DNA of 64,000 bases from CAIQPV01 sp964480365 (lineage in GTDB: Bacteria > Pseudomonadota > Gammaproteobacteria > Burkholderiales > Gallionellaceae), in the NCBI GenBank assembly GCA_964480365.1, contig CAYZPM010000016.1, positions 13,823 through 77,822 on the forward strand, given 5' to 3'. The notes under the pieces were generated by a model. The model saw only the letters and a list, made by a program, of their open reading frames with translations, had not been told where the DNA came from and did no database searches. The first letter of the stretch is position 1, and each line of letters begins with the position of its first letter. Made by a program: the position numbers and the translations under genes. Shown in pieces: positions 17,276 to 25,402 of this stretch.

Positions 17276-17522
17276 CTTCCCCATGTCAAGGATTCACGGG
17301 GTTTTCTCGAAGCCAAGCAGAAGGTCGACCATGACGCCTCTGAAAAATATACGTTGGAGGCGGTTAGGGGGAGAAGTGGCTGGATTGATCCAACGCTGGC
17401 AAACGGTGTTATTGCACCTCAGCGGGTTTAATACGCACAATTTGGTATATAAGTTACCCAAGAATAGGAGTAAATTATTCCATGATCCCCTCCACAAACC
17501 AGCCCAGTGAGGAGTATTTATA

Positions 17523-17993
17523 ATGACTACTAAACTTTACCCTACAGATACGAGGTTTGTCTTCATAATTATTTGCACTGTAATTCTGGGTTTTGTAAAA
17601 CCTGTATTTGCTAACGAATCCGGAATAGTCAAGACTGTGCGTGGTCAAGTACGGATTGAGCGTGGGGCTGCCAGTTTAGAAGCCAAGGTGGGTGATCCTG
17701 TTCAAGAAAAAGACCGTGTCGTCGTGCAAGCGGGGAGCAGTATTGGCATTAGCATGAACGATGAAACACTGCTGAGCCTTGGCCCGAACTCTGCGATGGT
17801 CATCGACAGATATACCTATAATCCTGTGACGAGAGAAGGCCAAGTCGAAACTTCTATTCTAAAAGGCACACTTCGCTTTGTTACTGGCCTCATTGGTCGA
17901 TTGCATCCAAGTGCCATTAAGGTACAGACGCCGACAGCTACAATGGGCATTCGGGGTACTGAATTCATCGTTGAGGTACGCGATGTCAAATAA
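17523..17993 (+). CDS. Secreted FecR domain protein
   Basis: 156 residues with GAGGAG upstream of ATG 17523. A hydrophobic N-terminal segment (residues 11-29) is a signal peptide or anchor. The FecR fold covers GIVKTVRGQVRIERGA through KVQTPTATMGIRGTEFIVEV, with the typical VGDPVQEKDRVVVQAGSS and DETLLSLGPNS segments. Unlike classical iron-regulatory FecR it has no anti-sigma N-terminal part; this secreted type is often encoded beside OmpA-like and cyclase proteins. Its last 11 bases overlap the OmpA-like gene. Confidence 0.85.
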   Translation: MTTKLYPTDTRFVFIIICTVILGFVKPVFANESGIVKTVRGQVRIERGAASLEAKVGDPVQEKDRVVVQAGSSIGISMNDETLLSLGPNSAMVIDRYTYNPVTREGQVETSILKGTLRFVTGLIGRLHPSAIKVQTPTATMGIRGTEFIVEVRDVK

Positions 17994-18585
17994 GCTGTAT
18001 GTTCCTATATTATTAATCTTGGCAGTAATGCAATTTGCTGGATGCGCCACTCCCTCTGAGCGCGTGACATTATTGCCCCAGCCAGATGGTTCGCCAAGCG
18101 CGGTTGTTGTCCAGTTAAAGACCGGCGGTTCCATCGTACTTGATCGCCCTTATATGGTGGCATCGGCGACCGATACCAAAATTGGAACGGAGCAGACTGA
18201 TGCGGCAACCGTCAATCTACGCTATAAGGAGTTGCTTGAAGCACTTCCTGCAAGGCCTCAATCCTATGTGTTGTTCTTTGATTTCGGCGATACAAAATTA
18301 ACACCCGAATCAGAAAAACTTGTGCAGGTTATGCTGCGCGACATCAAGGAATTGCCTGCTCCTGAGTTGGTTGTAATTGGACATACCGATGCAAGCGGCA
18401 GCGATGATTTTAACGATGAGCTTTCGCGTCAACGTGCTATTAGTGTACTTAATATGCTTAAGGCAAAAGGAATTGATACTAAACGTGTTTCTACAGTAGG
18501 TCGCGGTAGCCGTGAACCACTGGTAAAGACTAAGAAGGGGGTCTATGAAGCAAAAAATCGGCGGGTTGAAATACGTTTGAAGTAA
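17983..18585 (+). CDS. OmpA-family peptidoglycan-binding lipoprotein
   Basis: 200 residues from ATG 17983, which overlaps the FecR gene by 11 bases; the longer upstream frame is a shadow. The lipobox is MQFAGC. The C-terminal half is an OmpA-like domain: YVLFFDFGDTKLTPESEKLV, then VVIGHTDASGSDDFNDELSRQRAISV, then VSTVGRGSREPL and KNRRVEIRLK. The conserved Asp and Arg that bind diaminopimelate are in place. It probably anchors the outer membrane to peptidoglycan and acts together with the FecR protein (inference). Confidence 0.9.
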   Translation: MSNKLYVPILLILAVMQFAGCATPSERVTLLPQPDGSPSAVVVQLKTGGSIVLDRPYMVASATDTKIGTEQTDAATVNLRYKELLEALPARPQSYVLFFDFGDTKLTPESEKLVQVMLRDIKELPAPELVVIGHTDASGSDDFNDELSRQRAISVLNMLKAKGIDTKRVSTVGRGSREPLVKTKKGVYEAKNRRVEIRLK

Positions 18586-18748
18586 TCTTGTGCAGTCCTG
18601 GAACAGGATCAGGCAACAAACCACCCGATTGCAACAACAGCAACACAGCCGGTAATTCTGCAATGTTATCCGCAACAACTATGGGCGAACTTTTGTTTGT
18701 AGTGAAATTCTTGTTTGCTGATTCGCTTATGACGCACAATCACATAAA

Positions 18749-18991
18749 TCACTTTTCAAACTTTCTATAAACTTTGGAATGCGCAATATTTTTATGTAAC
18801 GTCTTTTCATGCATTATTTCGTCAAAATACTGTGCGCCAGGGAACGAATGCATTTCTTTGGATAGCTTTGAAATATTGGTTTCAGCATCGTCAGAATCGT
18901 AGTCAATTCCTTCAGATAACACATTTATGTCTGACGAAGAATATTTCGTCATGGTCGGTTTCTGATGCTGATCTTTGGTTTGCTGCTTCAT
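18749..18991 (-). CDS. Small acidic protein of unknown function
   Basis: 80 residues from ATG 18991, selected because a perfect AGGAGG lies 6-7 bases before it; the frame is open further upstream. The product is polar, rich in Ser, Asp, Lys and Glu (SSSDINVLSEGIDYDSDD), with no signal peptide or membrane segment. It is not recognised. It stands alone between the plus-strand OmpA-like gene and a divergent small gene. Confidence 0.55.
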   Translation of the reverse strand: MKQQTKDQHQKPTMTKYSSSDINVLSEGIDYDSDDAETNISKLSKEMHSFPGAQYFDEIMHEKTLHKNIAHSKVYRKFEK

Positions 18992-19347
18992 TAAGGCCTC
19001 CTGGTAATAGTTCGTCATTCGCGTCGCATCCGGCGTCGATTCGCTTGCACAATATGCCAGCCAATTCGCTAACACTGTGCGGTAACCAACATAGTGAAGT
19101 CATCACTCAGTTCATATAGTTCGGTAAAGCAAGAAATCCCCACTCGTTGCGAGCGATCAAAACCATTGCTCATCACACATTTAAATAGTATGGTTATGGC
19201 TTGGATTTTCTGCGTCAGACAATACCAGCGAATATCGATTAACTGTTGACGCTGACAGTACCAACTCACTAAATTGCGAAGGGGAAAATTCACGTTGTCC
19301 CGCGCCATAAGCGCGGTAAGGTCAACCACTACCACAAGGAAATCGAT
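18992..19347. other. 356-bp stretch between divergent small genes
   Basis: This is the shared upstream region of the 80-residue (minus) and 73-residue (plus) genes. A minus-strand frame of up to 111 residues runs through it (19069-19404), but it has no ribosome site, overlaps the start of the plus gene and resembles no family, so it is not called. No clear promoter or RNA element is visible. Confidence 0.4.
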
Positions 19348-19569
19348 ATGTCGGAGCAAATTGTCAAACAGTCCGCAGCGCTTTGCGGCCAAGGAAAATT
19401 TCAAGAAGCAATTCAGTTGATCGAAGCAAACCTGAGTCTGTTTGATGAAATTACGCGGCTCCCTGCACTATTGCATGGTTACTACGCCGCACAGGAAGCG
19501 AACGATATGAGCAAGGCAAAGTCCTTCGCAATGTTAATTGCAATCGAAGATCCCAACGTTCCTTTGTGA
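19348..19569 (+). CDS. Small TPR-like helical protein
   Basis: 73 residues. An AAGGAAA ribosome site precedes ATG 19348. The sequence alternates two amphipathic helix pairs (CGQGKFQEAIQLIEANLSLF and LLHGYYAAQEANDMSKAKSFA) in the manner of tetratricopeptide repeats. It is soluble with no signal. Not assigned to a named family; a role as an adaptor is only a guess. Confidence 0.55.
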   Translation: MSEQIVKQSAALCGQGKFQEAIQLIEANLSLFDEITRLPALLHGYYAAQEANDMSKAKSFAMLIAIEDPNVPL

Positions 19570-19730
19570 GTTTCCGGCGTTAGCTCTCGGCTGTCTGGGT
19601 TATTCTTTTATCAAACAAGATAGGCGGCTAGCCATGCAAATGATTTACCAACATTGTCTTTATAGACTGTGATCCATTTCCAGACATCCAAAAGTGAGTT
19701 TGGCTCGCCGTGAGCGGCATCTCGCCCAAC

Positions 19731-19919
19731 TTATGAAAGCATCGTAGCAACATAGCTAAGAACTGCGGATGTTGACAGGAAGCTGCCTGCCACGGTGGCG
19801 TCATGTACCGAAGCGTCGTGAGATAAACCCTTCCTCCGGCTTTGCCAATATTCAATGCCAGTAGACAGAATGATCAGAATAGCTACGGATGCTGTTGCTA
19901 GAAGAGTAAGATTATTCAT
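19731..19919 (-). CDS. 62-residue membrane protein behind a c-di-GMP riboswitch
   Basis: 62 residues from ATG 19919, preceded by AAGGAG at a good spacing. The N terminus is a membrane helix (LTLLATASVAILIILSTGIEY), followed by a basic segment WQSRRKGLSHDAS and a second, weaker hydrophobic stretch (VAGSFLSTSAVLSYVATML). The 5' leader of about 100 bases contains a cyclic-di-GMP-I aptamer (20014-20098), so its expression probably responds to that messenger. Its role is not recognisable; the context with a PilU-type ATPase upstream suggests surface behaviour. Confidence 0.7.
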   Translation of the reverse strand: MNNLTLLATASVAILIILSTGIEYWQSRRKGLSHDASVHDATVAGSFLSTSAVLSYVATMLS

Positions 19920-20013
19920 GGGTACTCCTTAAGGTTAATGTTTCAACAATCTAAACCTGCGGACGCACGCCGATGACACACAAATCACATGGTGAACTTC
20001 TGTGATCCCTTGA

Positions 20014-20098
20014 TTCTGGCAGTCCCGCTATCTTAGGAGGCCTCTCCCTTAGACCGGTAACTTTGCGTCCCTACCTTTCGATAGGCTTGCCTTTGCAG
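20014..20098 (-). promoter_or_regulatory. Cyclic-di-GMP-I (GEMM-I) riboswitch
   Basis: On the minus strand the aptamer core is recognisable. A six-pair stem CCTATC/GGTAGG is capped by the GAAA tetraloop. The invariant GGACGCAAAG follows directly, then CCGGTCTAA opening the second stem, and its partner CTCCTAAGATAGCGGG with the tetraloop receptor. The ligand-contact position equivalent to G20 of the Vibrio aptamer is G in AAAGGCAAGCC, which favours c-di-GMP over cyclic AMP-GMP. Downstream, ATCACA and TGTGAT (20006-19984) can form a hairpin that may be the expression platform. The controlled gene is the 62-residue membrane protein. Confidence 0.88.
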
Positions 20099-20209
20099 AT
20101 ATTAATTTCACTTTGTTACAGATCTAATCCAATCATCAAATGATGGTTGATCTTTTTGTTATGGTATTTATTCTGGATCAATCAAGCTATAGGACGCATT
20201 GATAATTTG

Positions 20210-20246
20210 CCATCAGAGTTTGTCCTATATTCCCAGTCAGACAAAT
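20210..20246. repeat. 37-bp shared motif, copy A
   Basis: This segment matches 21839-21875 at 33 of 37 positions, sharing the block GTTTGTCCTATAT. Similarity extends weakly on one side (AACCATGG versus AACCGTGG). It lies about 110 bases upstream of the c-di-GMP aptamer in the direction of transcription, so it may be a promoter-proximal regulatory site. The rest of 20247-20439, up to the pilU-like stop, holds nothing recognised. Confidence 0.65.
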
Positions 20247-20439
20247 TCTTTAACCATGGCGCTAATCAGTGGGAGCGGCATTCATGCTGATAATCTTGCT
20301 TGAATGTTTATGCGAGATGGCGAATTAATTGAGCACAAGTAACCATATAAATTCGTTCGTCTATCCATTCAATCATTTTGCATTCCAGAAAACGGTCACA
20401 GCTTAATAAACGGTTTCTCTTCATTTTATGTTGATTCAT

Positions 20440-21621
20440 CTACTGTATTCTGGCCGCTGCTTCTTCCTTAGGTGTCGGGCTATGATCAAGTGAGAAAGTT
20501 ATTGTAGAGGCAGATGCAGGCTCGCCATGCTTACTCTTCAATTTGATGTTCAAACGCAATTCATTGGCTGACTCGGCGTTGCGTATGGCGTCTTCGTAGG
20601 AGATTTGCCCATCCTCATAGAGATCAAACAGTGCCGCGTCGAATGTACGCATACCAAGTTCTTTGGATTTCTCCATCAGACCTCTGATTTCATGAAACTC
20701 GCCTTTGAAAATCCGTTCGGAAATAGCCGGTGTGTTTAGCAGTATTTCAAAGGCCGCCTTGCGTCCTTTTCCATCTATCGTGCGTACCAGACGTTGAGAG
20801 ATAATCGAACGCAAATTAGCAGAAAGATCCATCAGTAGTTGATTGCGACGCTCTTCAGGGAAAAAGTTGATGATGCGGTCTATTGTCTGGACAGAGTTGT
20901 TGGCATGCAGTGTACCCAGGCACAGGTGGCCGGTCTCGGCGAAAGCGATGGCGAGCTCCATGGTCACGGCATCGCGTATTTCACCGATCAGGATTACGTC
21001 GGGCGACTGGCGTAGGGTGTTTTTTAGCGCGTGATGCCAGCTGTGTGTATCCACGCCCACTTCGCGGTGCGTGACCAGTGAGAGCTTGGATTGATGCACA
21101 TATTCCACAGGGTCTTCGATCGTGATGATATGCCCTTTGGAGGTGCTGTTGCGGTGACCGATCATGGCCGCCAGCGTCGTTGATTTTCCAGATCCCGTAC
21201 TACCCACGACCAACACCAGCCCACGCTTGTTCATAACGGTCCGTTTGACAACCTCCGGCAAGCCGAGTTTTTCGAAACTCGGGATTTCTGTGGGAATAGC
21301 ACGGATGACCATGCCCACATGTTGCTGCTGCATAAACACATTCACACGAAAACGTGAACCGGTGGGTATGGATACCGCAAAGTTGCATTCCATCTCCTTG
21401 GCAAATTCATCGCACTGAGTTTCGTTCATCATGGCATGAGCCAGCTTGCGTGTAGTGTCTCCGGTAAGCTTCTTGTTGGACAAGGGCTGCATTTCGCCGT
21501 TAACCTTCATGCTGGGGGGAAAATCATGGGAAATGAACAAATCGGATCCGCCAGCGTTACACATCTGGGTCAACAAGTTATAAATGTACATCTTGGATTG
21601 TTCGTCGATAAGAGATGACAT
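20440..21621 (-). CDS. pilU: Twitching motility ATPase, PilT/PilU family
   Basis: 393 residues; GAGGAT ribosome site before ATG 21621. It is a hexameric ATPase of type IV pilus retraction acting at the inner membrane. Visible motifs: Walker A GSTGSGKST, the Asp box ITIEDPVEYVH, Walker B VILIGEIRD and the His box TGHLCLGTLHANN. The length and the C-terminal extension after the core favour PilU over PilT. No pilT or other pil gene is adjacent, so it is probably a stand-alone paralogue; symbol PilU is tentative. Confidence 0.88.
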   Translation of the reverse strand: MSSLIDEQSKMYIYNLLTQMCNAGGSDLFISHDFPPSMKVNGEMQPLSNKKLTGDTTRKLAHAMMNETQCDEFAKEMECNFAVSIPTGSRFRVNVFMQQQHVGMVIRAIPTEIPSFEKLGLPEVVKRTVMNKRGLVLVVGSTGSGKSTTLAAMIGHRNSTSKGHIITIEDPVEYVHQSKLSLVTHREVGVDTHSWHHALKNTLRQSPDVILIGEIRDAVTMELAIAFAETGHLCLGTLHANNSVQTIDRIINFFPEERRNQLLMDLSANLRSIISQRLVRTIDGKGRKAAFEILLNTPAISERIFKGEFHEIRGLMEKSKELGMRTFDAALFDLYEDGQISYEDAIRNAESANELRLNIKLKSKHGEPASASTITFSLDHSPTPKEEAAARIQ

Positions 21622-21838
21622 CGTATTATCCTCACAAAGTATACAAAAATTCGTTGTTCATCCAAGGCCAAATGTAATCACCGCTTCCTTCTTCACGGAT
21701 GCGTTATTCTCAAGTCTGTTCGGGAGATAGAACGCCCTGCTGATTCTGCAAGTCGCCTCTGGGGGGATTCTGACAGTGCGAGTGTTTTTAAAACATCAGT
21801 GCTTTGCTTGATAAGCGTTAAGTAAATTCGGTAATAGT

Positions 21839-21875
21839 CCATCAGTGTTTGTCCTATATGCCCTGTCAGGCAAAT
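21839..21875. repeat. 37-bp shared motif, copy B
   Basis: Second copy of the motif found at 20210-20246 (33 of 37 identical, same orientation). It lies 218 bases upstream of the pilU-like start. Both copies therefore precede minus-strand transcription units, which suggests one shared regulator. Confidence 0.65.
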
Positions 21876-22071
21876 ACCTAAAACCGTGGATATGGATTAT
21901 TCAAGCATATGCGTAGTCTTAAATTTCGCCATGACCAATGAACTCTTTCAGCGCTTGAATAACCCTATTCTGGAAAACGCTGGATTAACCTTGAATCTGT
22001 GGCTGGAAGGACTGCAGCATAGCCTGAAATTAGGCGTGGAGCATTCTATGATAACTCTTCTCTATTCTATC
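21876..22071. other. Spacer with a doubtful plus-strand frame
   Basis: A 65-codon frame (21886-22083) runs through this spacer and overlaps the 3' end of the glyoxalase gene. It has no ribosome site and no recognisable family. The whole 21622-22071 stretch therefore holds only motif copy B with confidence. Confidence 0.3.
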
Positions 22072-22488
22072 TTAGGGCAATAACTGTGGGTTCCATACGA
22101 CTTCCCACAGATGCATATCAGGGTCTTGAAAATATCCGGCGTAACCACCCCAAAAAGTGTCCTGAGCTGGTTTCACGATAGTTGCTCCGGCATTTCTCGC
22201 TTGCTCCATAACCGTATCGACTTCTGACTTGGACGAAACGTTATGTCCAAGCGTGAACTCAGTTGGATTTGGGCTGCCGAGCGGAATGCCCGAGTCGTGA
22301 GAAATACTCTTGCGAGGCCAAATTGCAAGCTTCAAACCCGCCTGTAAATCAAAAAAAGCTACGGCTCCATGCTCGAACTCTTTGCCGATAATGCCTTCCG
22401 TCTTAAAACCCAGGCCGTTGCGGTAGAACTGAAGAGCCCGCTCAAGATTATCAACACCGATAGTAATTACGGTAATTCGCGGTTTCAC
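22072..22488 (-). CDS. VOC (glyoxalase/bleomycin resistance) family protein
   Basis: 138 residues, starting at GTG 22488 seven bases after GGAG. The VOC fold shows the typical beginning ITVITIGVDNLERALQFYRNGLGF and the ending FQDPDMHLWEVVWNP, with the C-terminal metal glutamate in LWEV. Members are metal-dependent lyases, dioxygenases or resistance proteins; substrate cannot be inferred. It precedes two small minus-strand genes without clear functional link. Confidence 0.88.
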   Translation of the reverse strand: MKPRITVITIGVDNLERALQFYRNGLGFKTEGIIGKEFEHGAVAFFDLQAGLKLAIWPRKSISHDSGIPLGSPNPTEFTLGHNVSSKSEVDTVMEQARNAGATIVKPAQDTFWGGYAGYFQDPDMHLWEVVWNPQLLP

Positions 22489-22560
22489 GAAGTGTCTCCT
22501 TTCAGGTAATGTCGAATCAGCTTAGTCCACGCATTATCTTCACCTGGCAACTTCCTTGTT

Positions 22561-22872
22561 TCAAAGTGAATGTATATCTTTCAAGCCTTGCTTTATTTCT
22601 TGCATGAGGTTCGCGGAAAAATGCGGGTTGAAGTTATTGAGGGCCAACACCGTCAGTGCAGCAACGATTATCGGTTGGATCAGGAAAAAAACGGCGATGC
22701 CGCATATCGCAAAAAGGAACTTTATCCTTTCCCCTGTTCGATACATGAGTCGAAGATGCGCCATAATTTTAGGTGCTTGCTTACGTAGAGCAGCAATTTC
22801 ACCAACCATCAGAAAAAAGGCGAGGACGAAGCCAGCCATTACGCTGATATACATTTCTATTGGAATATTCAT
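22561..22872 (-). CDS. Small two-helix membrane protein
   Basis: 103 residues with two hydrophobic segments (about 8-25 and 55-78) separated by a basic loop (ALRKQAPKIMAHLRLMYRTGERIK). Its ATG is 3 bases past the stop of the DUF2461 gene, so the two are probably co-translated. No family is recognised. Confidence 0.65.
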   Translation of the reverse strand: MNIPIEMYISVMAGFVLAFFLMVGEIAALRKQAPKIMAHLRLMYRTGERIKFLFAICGIAVFFLIQPIIVAALTVLALNNFNPHFSANLMQEIKQGLKDIHSL

Positions 22873-22875
22873 TCT

Positions 22876-23550
22876 TTAATATTGAATGCCCAGAGCTTCA
22901 CACTGAAACTTCATGAAAGGAGCCGTTACAGCAAATCGCTTGCTGGCCAATTTTACCAGTCCGCCACCCGTGACCTCTGCGATAGACAAGGGCGCTATTG
23001 CGATAAAATCTTTGCGCTTTAAATCCTCAATGGCTGGATGCTTTGCATCGTAACCTCGTGGTGGTCGCGTTAGGCTGTCACCCGCAAGTTCCCATTGTGC
23101 GACAAATTTTCTATCGTTACGCGCAGAAAACCATTTCTCAGATTTCTTCGCAATTAGATCGCGTAACTGTCCCAGAGCATCAGAATCTGGATGCCAACAA
23201 CCAACCGCGAAAAAACATTCGTCAGTGGCGATATGCACATAAAAGCCAGGTGCATGAACATCCTTGCCCAGAGAGTGCCGAAATTGAATGCCGATGTTGG
23301 TTTTATAGGGTGTCTTATCACGAGAGAAACGCGTGTCACGATATACACGCATTAGTGAGCCACCGACCTTGCGAGGTTCTGCACGAAAGCTGGGGGCAAA
23401 TGATTTTAGTGCCGGTTCCATTGCCTCGATAAAATCCAATGCTGGGCCACGCACCAAGGATTCATAGCGCGACTTGTTAGCCTCAAACCACGTCCTGTCA
23501 TTGTTGGCTGCCAGCTCGTCCAGAAAATTGAAGGTGGCTTTGTTGAACAT
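22876..23550 (-). CDS. DUF2461 (TIGR02453) family protein
   Basis: 224 residues, normal length for this conserved family of unknown function. The N-terminal pattern FNFLDELAANNDRTWFEANKSRYE and the conserved VYRDTRFSRDKTPYKTNIG block are clear, as is GFYVHIATDECFFAVGCWHPD. The protein is cytoplasmic. Confidence 0.88.
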   Translation of the reverse strand: MFNKATFNFLDELAANNDRTWFEANKSRYESLVRGPALDFIEAMEPALKSFAPSFRAEPRKVGGSLMRVYRDTRFSRDKTPYKTNIGIQFRHSLGKDVHAPGFYVHIATDECFFAVGCWHPDSDALGQLRDLIAKKSEKWFSARNDRKFVAQWELAGDSLTRPPRGYDAKHPAIEDLKRKDFIAIAPLSIAEVTGGGLVKLASKRFAVTAPFMKFQCEALGIQY

Positions 23551-23626
23551 AAAGGGAAAAGAATTCCAGTAAATTAATGCCAGTTAAATTTCTGCACATC
23601 AAATTGATACTCGAAAGTGGGCAGAC

Positions 23627-24268
23627 TCAATTAATATCGATTTTCTCGACCCAAAACAATTCACAAGAACCGCCCCCAGTATCCGTTCTTGAGAGCGAGC
23701 TTTGCCAATGCCAGCCATCATTTGCGTCTACTCTGACCAGGTAGCCCCTCATTTTCACAATATCGTCCTTGCTTACGCTTAATATTGATTTTTCTATGTC
23801 TTTGCTAGCCGGAATGATATGCGTGTTGGCGCTATGAGACTCTATAACTTCGCGTGGCAGGGGAAGGCTGTCAGCCGACCAGTGATACCATCTGTGAGAT
23901 TGAGAAATATTAATTTTCTTTAATATCTCCTCATTACTCATCGGCCCCCACCCAAGGACGAAATCTGCAGGTGATAGCTCTGATTCTCGACCTATACTGT
24001 AAGTCTCAACGCCCAATATTTTTGCTTCAAGCTCATATTTTGCTAGCGCATGTATTTTGTATCCGTTCTGAGTCCAGTCTTCGATTCTGGCATTTTCTTG
24101 AATGGGGTCATTACTGATCGATGCACTAATATTTGAAAGGTCAGCAATCGGAGGATTTCCAACATTTACTTTGCTTGAGCATGCTATTAAAAGCAAAAAT
24201 ATCAGCCCGATTAAAACATTAACCGTCCGGTCAATAAAGATTCTTGGCAGTAATTCTTCTTTTTGCAT
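23627..24268 (-). CDS. Hypothetical lipoprotein
   Basis: 213 residues from ATG 24268 (a GTG one codon upstream is also possible). Signal peptide with lipobox LLLIAC. The mature domain contains a tryptophan-rich pattern (DFVLGWGPMSNEEIL, SQSHRWYHWSADSLPLP, IESHSANTHIIPAS, WHWQSSLSRTDTGGGSCELFWVEKI). The pattern recurs in uncharacterised bacterial proteins; function unknown. Base composition is lower in GC than the neighbouring hldE gene, hinting at acquisition. Confidence 0.65.
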   Translation of the reverse strand: MQKEELLPRIFIDRTVNVLIGLIFLLLIACSSKVNVGNPPIADLSNISASISNDPIQENARIEDWTQNGYKIHALAKYELEAKILGVETYSIGRESELSPADFVLGWGPMSNEEILKKINISQSHRWYHWSADSLPLPREVIESHSANTHIIPASKDIEKSILSVSKDDIVKMRGYLVRVDANDGWHWQSSLSRTDTGGGSCELFWVEKIDIN

Positions 24269-24319
24269 CACAGAATAATTCTATGAATTAATTACGTAGT
24301 GGAATGGCTATGGGTTTCA

Positions 24320-24793
24320 TCAGAGGCTGCGAATTTTCTTCAACAGGGAGGTAGTCGAGCGATCATACATAAAAGGAATACTACGCACCGTGCCGCCCCA
24401 GCCTTGCACTTCACGTGCGCCGACGATCTTGTCCGGAGTCCAGTCACCACCTTTCACCAACACGTCGGGGCGGCAGACGAGGATTAATTCCAGCGGCGTG
24501 TCTTCGTCGAAGGGCACGACAAAGCTGACCGATTCGAGCGCAGCGAGCACGGCCATGCGGTCTTCCTGCGTATTCACCGGGCGGTCATCGCCCTTACCGA
24601 GGCGCTTTACCGAGGCGTCGCTGTTCACGCCCACCACCAAGGCCGCGCCTAAGGCGCGAGCCTGCGCGAGGTAGGTGACATGGCCACGGTGTAGTACATC
24701 GAAGCATCCATTGGTGAATACCAGCGGACGAGTTAGTGCTGCGGCGCGCACCGCAAAATCGGCGCGCGGACAGATTTTTTGCTCGAAGTTCAT
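24320..24793 (-). CDS. rfaE2: D-glycero-beta-D-manno-heptose 1-phosphate adenylyltransferase
   Basis: 157 residues, corresponding to the C-terminal nucleotidyltransferase half of HldE as a separate protein. The cytidylyltransferase-fold motif TNGCFDVLHRGHVTYL is at residues 27-42, and GVNSDASVKRLGKG and the C-terminal RSTTSLLKKI follow. It makes ADP-heptose for the LPS core. It ends a minus-strand cluster with the SIS-domain protein and dolP. Confidence 0.94.
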   Translation of the reverse strand: MNFEQKICPRADFAVRAAALTRPLVFTNGCFDVLHRGHVTYLAQARALGAALVVGVNSDASVKRLGKGDDRPVNTQEDRMAVLAALESVSFVVPFDEDTPLELILVCRPDVLVKGGDWTPDKIVGAREVQGWGGTVRSIPFMYDRSTTSLLKKIRSL

Positions 24794-24817
24794 TACTTGA
24801 TGAAAACCAAATATTTT

Positions 24818-25402
24818 CTAATCGAGATACTCGAACACTTTGACCACGCGCTGCACGCCGCTCGTGGTGCTGGCAATCTCGGTGGCTGTATCAGCCTCCT
24901 TGTGATAAACCAAACCCATCAGGAACACCACGCCGTTCTCGGTGACCACTTTCACATGGTCGGGCTGGAATACTTTGTTATTGACGAAGCGCACCTTCAC
25001 ATCGCCGGTGATAATGCTGTCATTGCCGCGCGAGGTGAGGCCAGTAGTACCGGACACCACCAACTCGTTACTGACTGCTTTTACATTAGCCACGCTCTCT
25101 ACGATTTTCGCAATATCGACCTTGGCTTCTTCATTGGGTACTTCGCCTGTAACCAGCACATGACGGTTGAAGCTGGTGACATTCACATGTGCGGTATCTT
25201 TGTACTTGTTGCCGATCAGGTTAGCCGCTTTGTCTTCGATGCCTTCATCTTCGATGTAAGTGCCTGCAGTGCGGCGGTCAGCCGCCATCAGCGCACCGGT
25301 GCCCACCCCTGCGGCAACTACCGGGAAGCAGCCTTGCAGCGAACCGAGCACGGCAACGAGAAATAGATAATTGAAATACTTGGGATAATTAAAATGACGC
25401 AT
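24818..25402 (-). CDS. dolP: BON-domain outer membrane lipoprotein DolP
   Basis: 194 residues with lipobox LGSLQGC (Cys about 25). Two BON domains follow, the first around DEGIEDKAANLIGNKYKDTAHVNVTSFNRHVLVTGEV and the second around GDVKVRFVNNKVFQPDHVKVVTENGVVFLMGLV. DolP (YraP) binds anionic phospholipids and supports outer-membrane integrity. It overlaps the upstream SIS gene by 1 base, the same order as in the E. coli yraL-P cluster. Confidence 0.93.
   Translation of the reverse strand: MRHFNYPKYFNYLFLVAVLGSLQGCFPVVAAGVGTGALMAADRRTAGTYIEDEGIEDKAANLIGNKYKDTAHVNVTSFNRHVLVTGEVPNEEAKVDIAKIVESVANVKAVSNELVVSGTTGLTSRGNDSIITGDVKVRFVNNKVFQPDHVKVVTENGVVFLMGLVYHKEADTATEIASTTSGVQRVVKVFEYLD

Noticed and set aside
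17283..17510. 75-codon plus-strand frame ahead of the FecR gene
   Set aside because: Basic, low-plausibility translation with no ribosome site; the 17276-17522 gap shows no confident gene.
19069..19404. Minus-strand 111-codon frame
   Set aside because: It overlaps the better supported 73-residue plus-strand gene, has no ribosome site and resembles no family.
21886..22083. Plus-strand 65-codon frame
   Set aside because: No ribosome site, overlaps the 3' end of the VOC gene, and the translation is not recognised.
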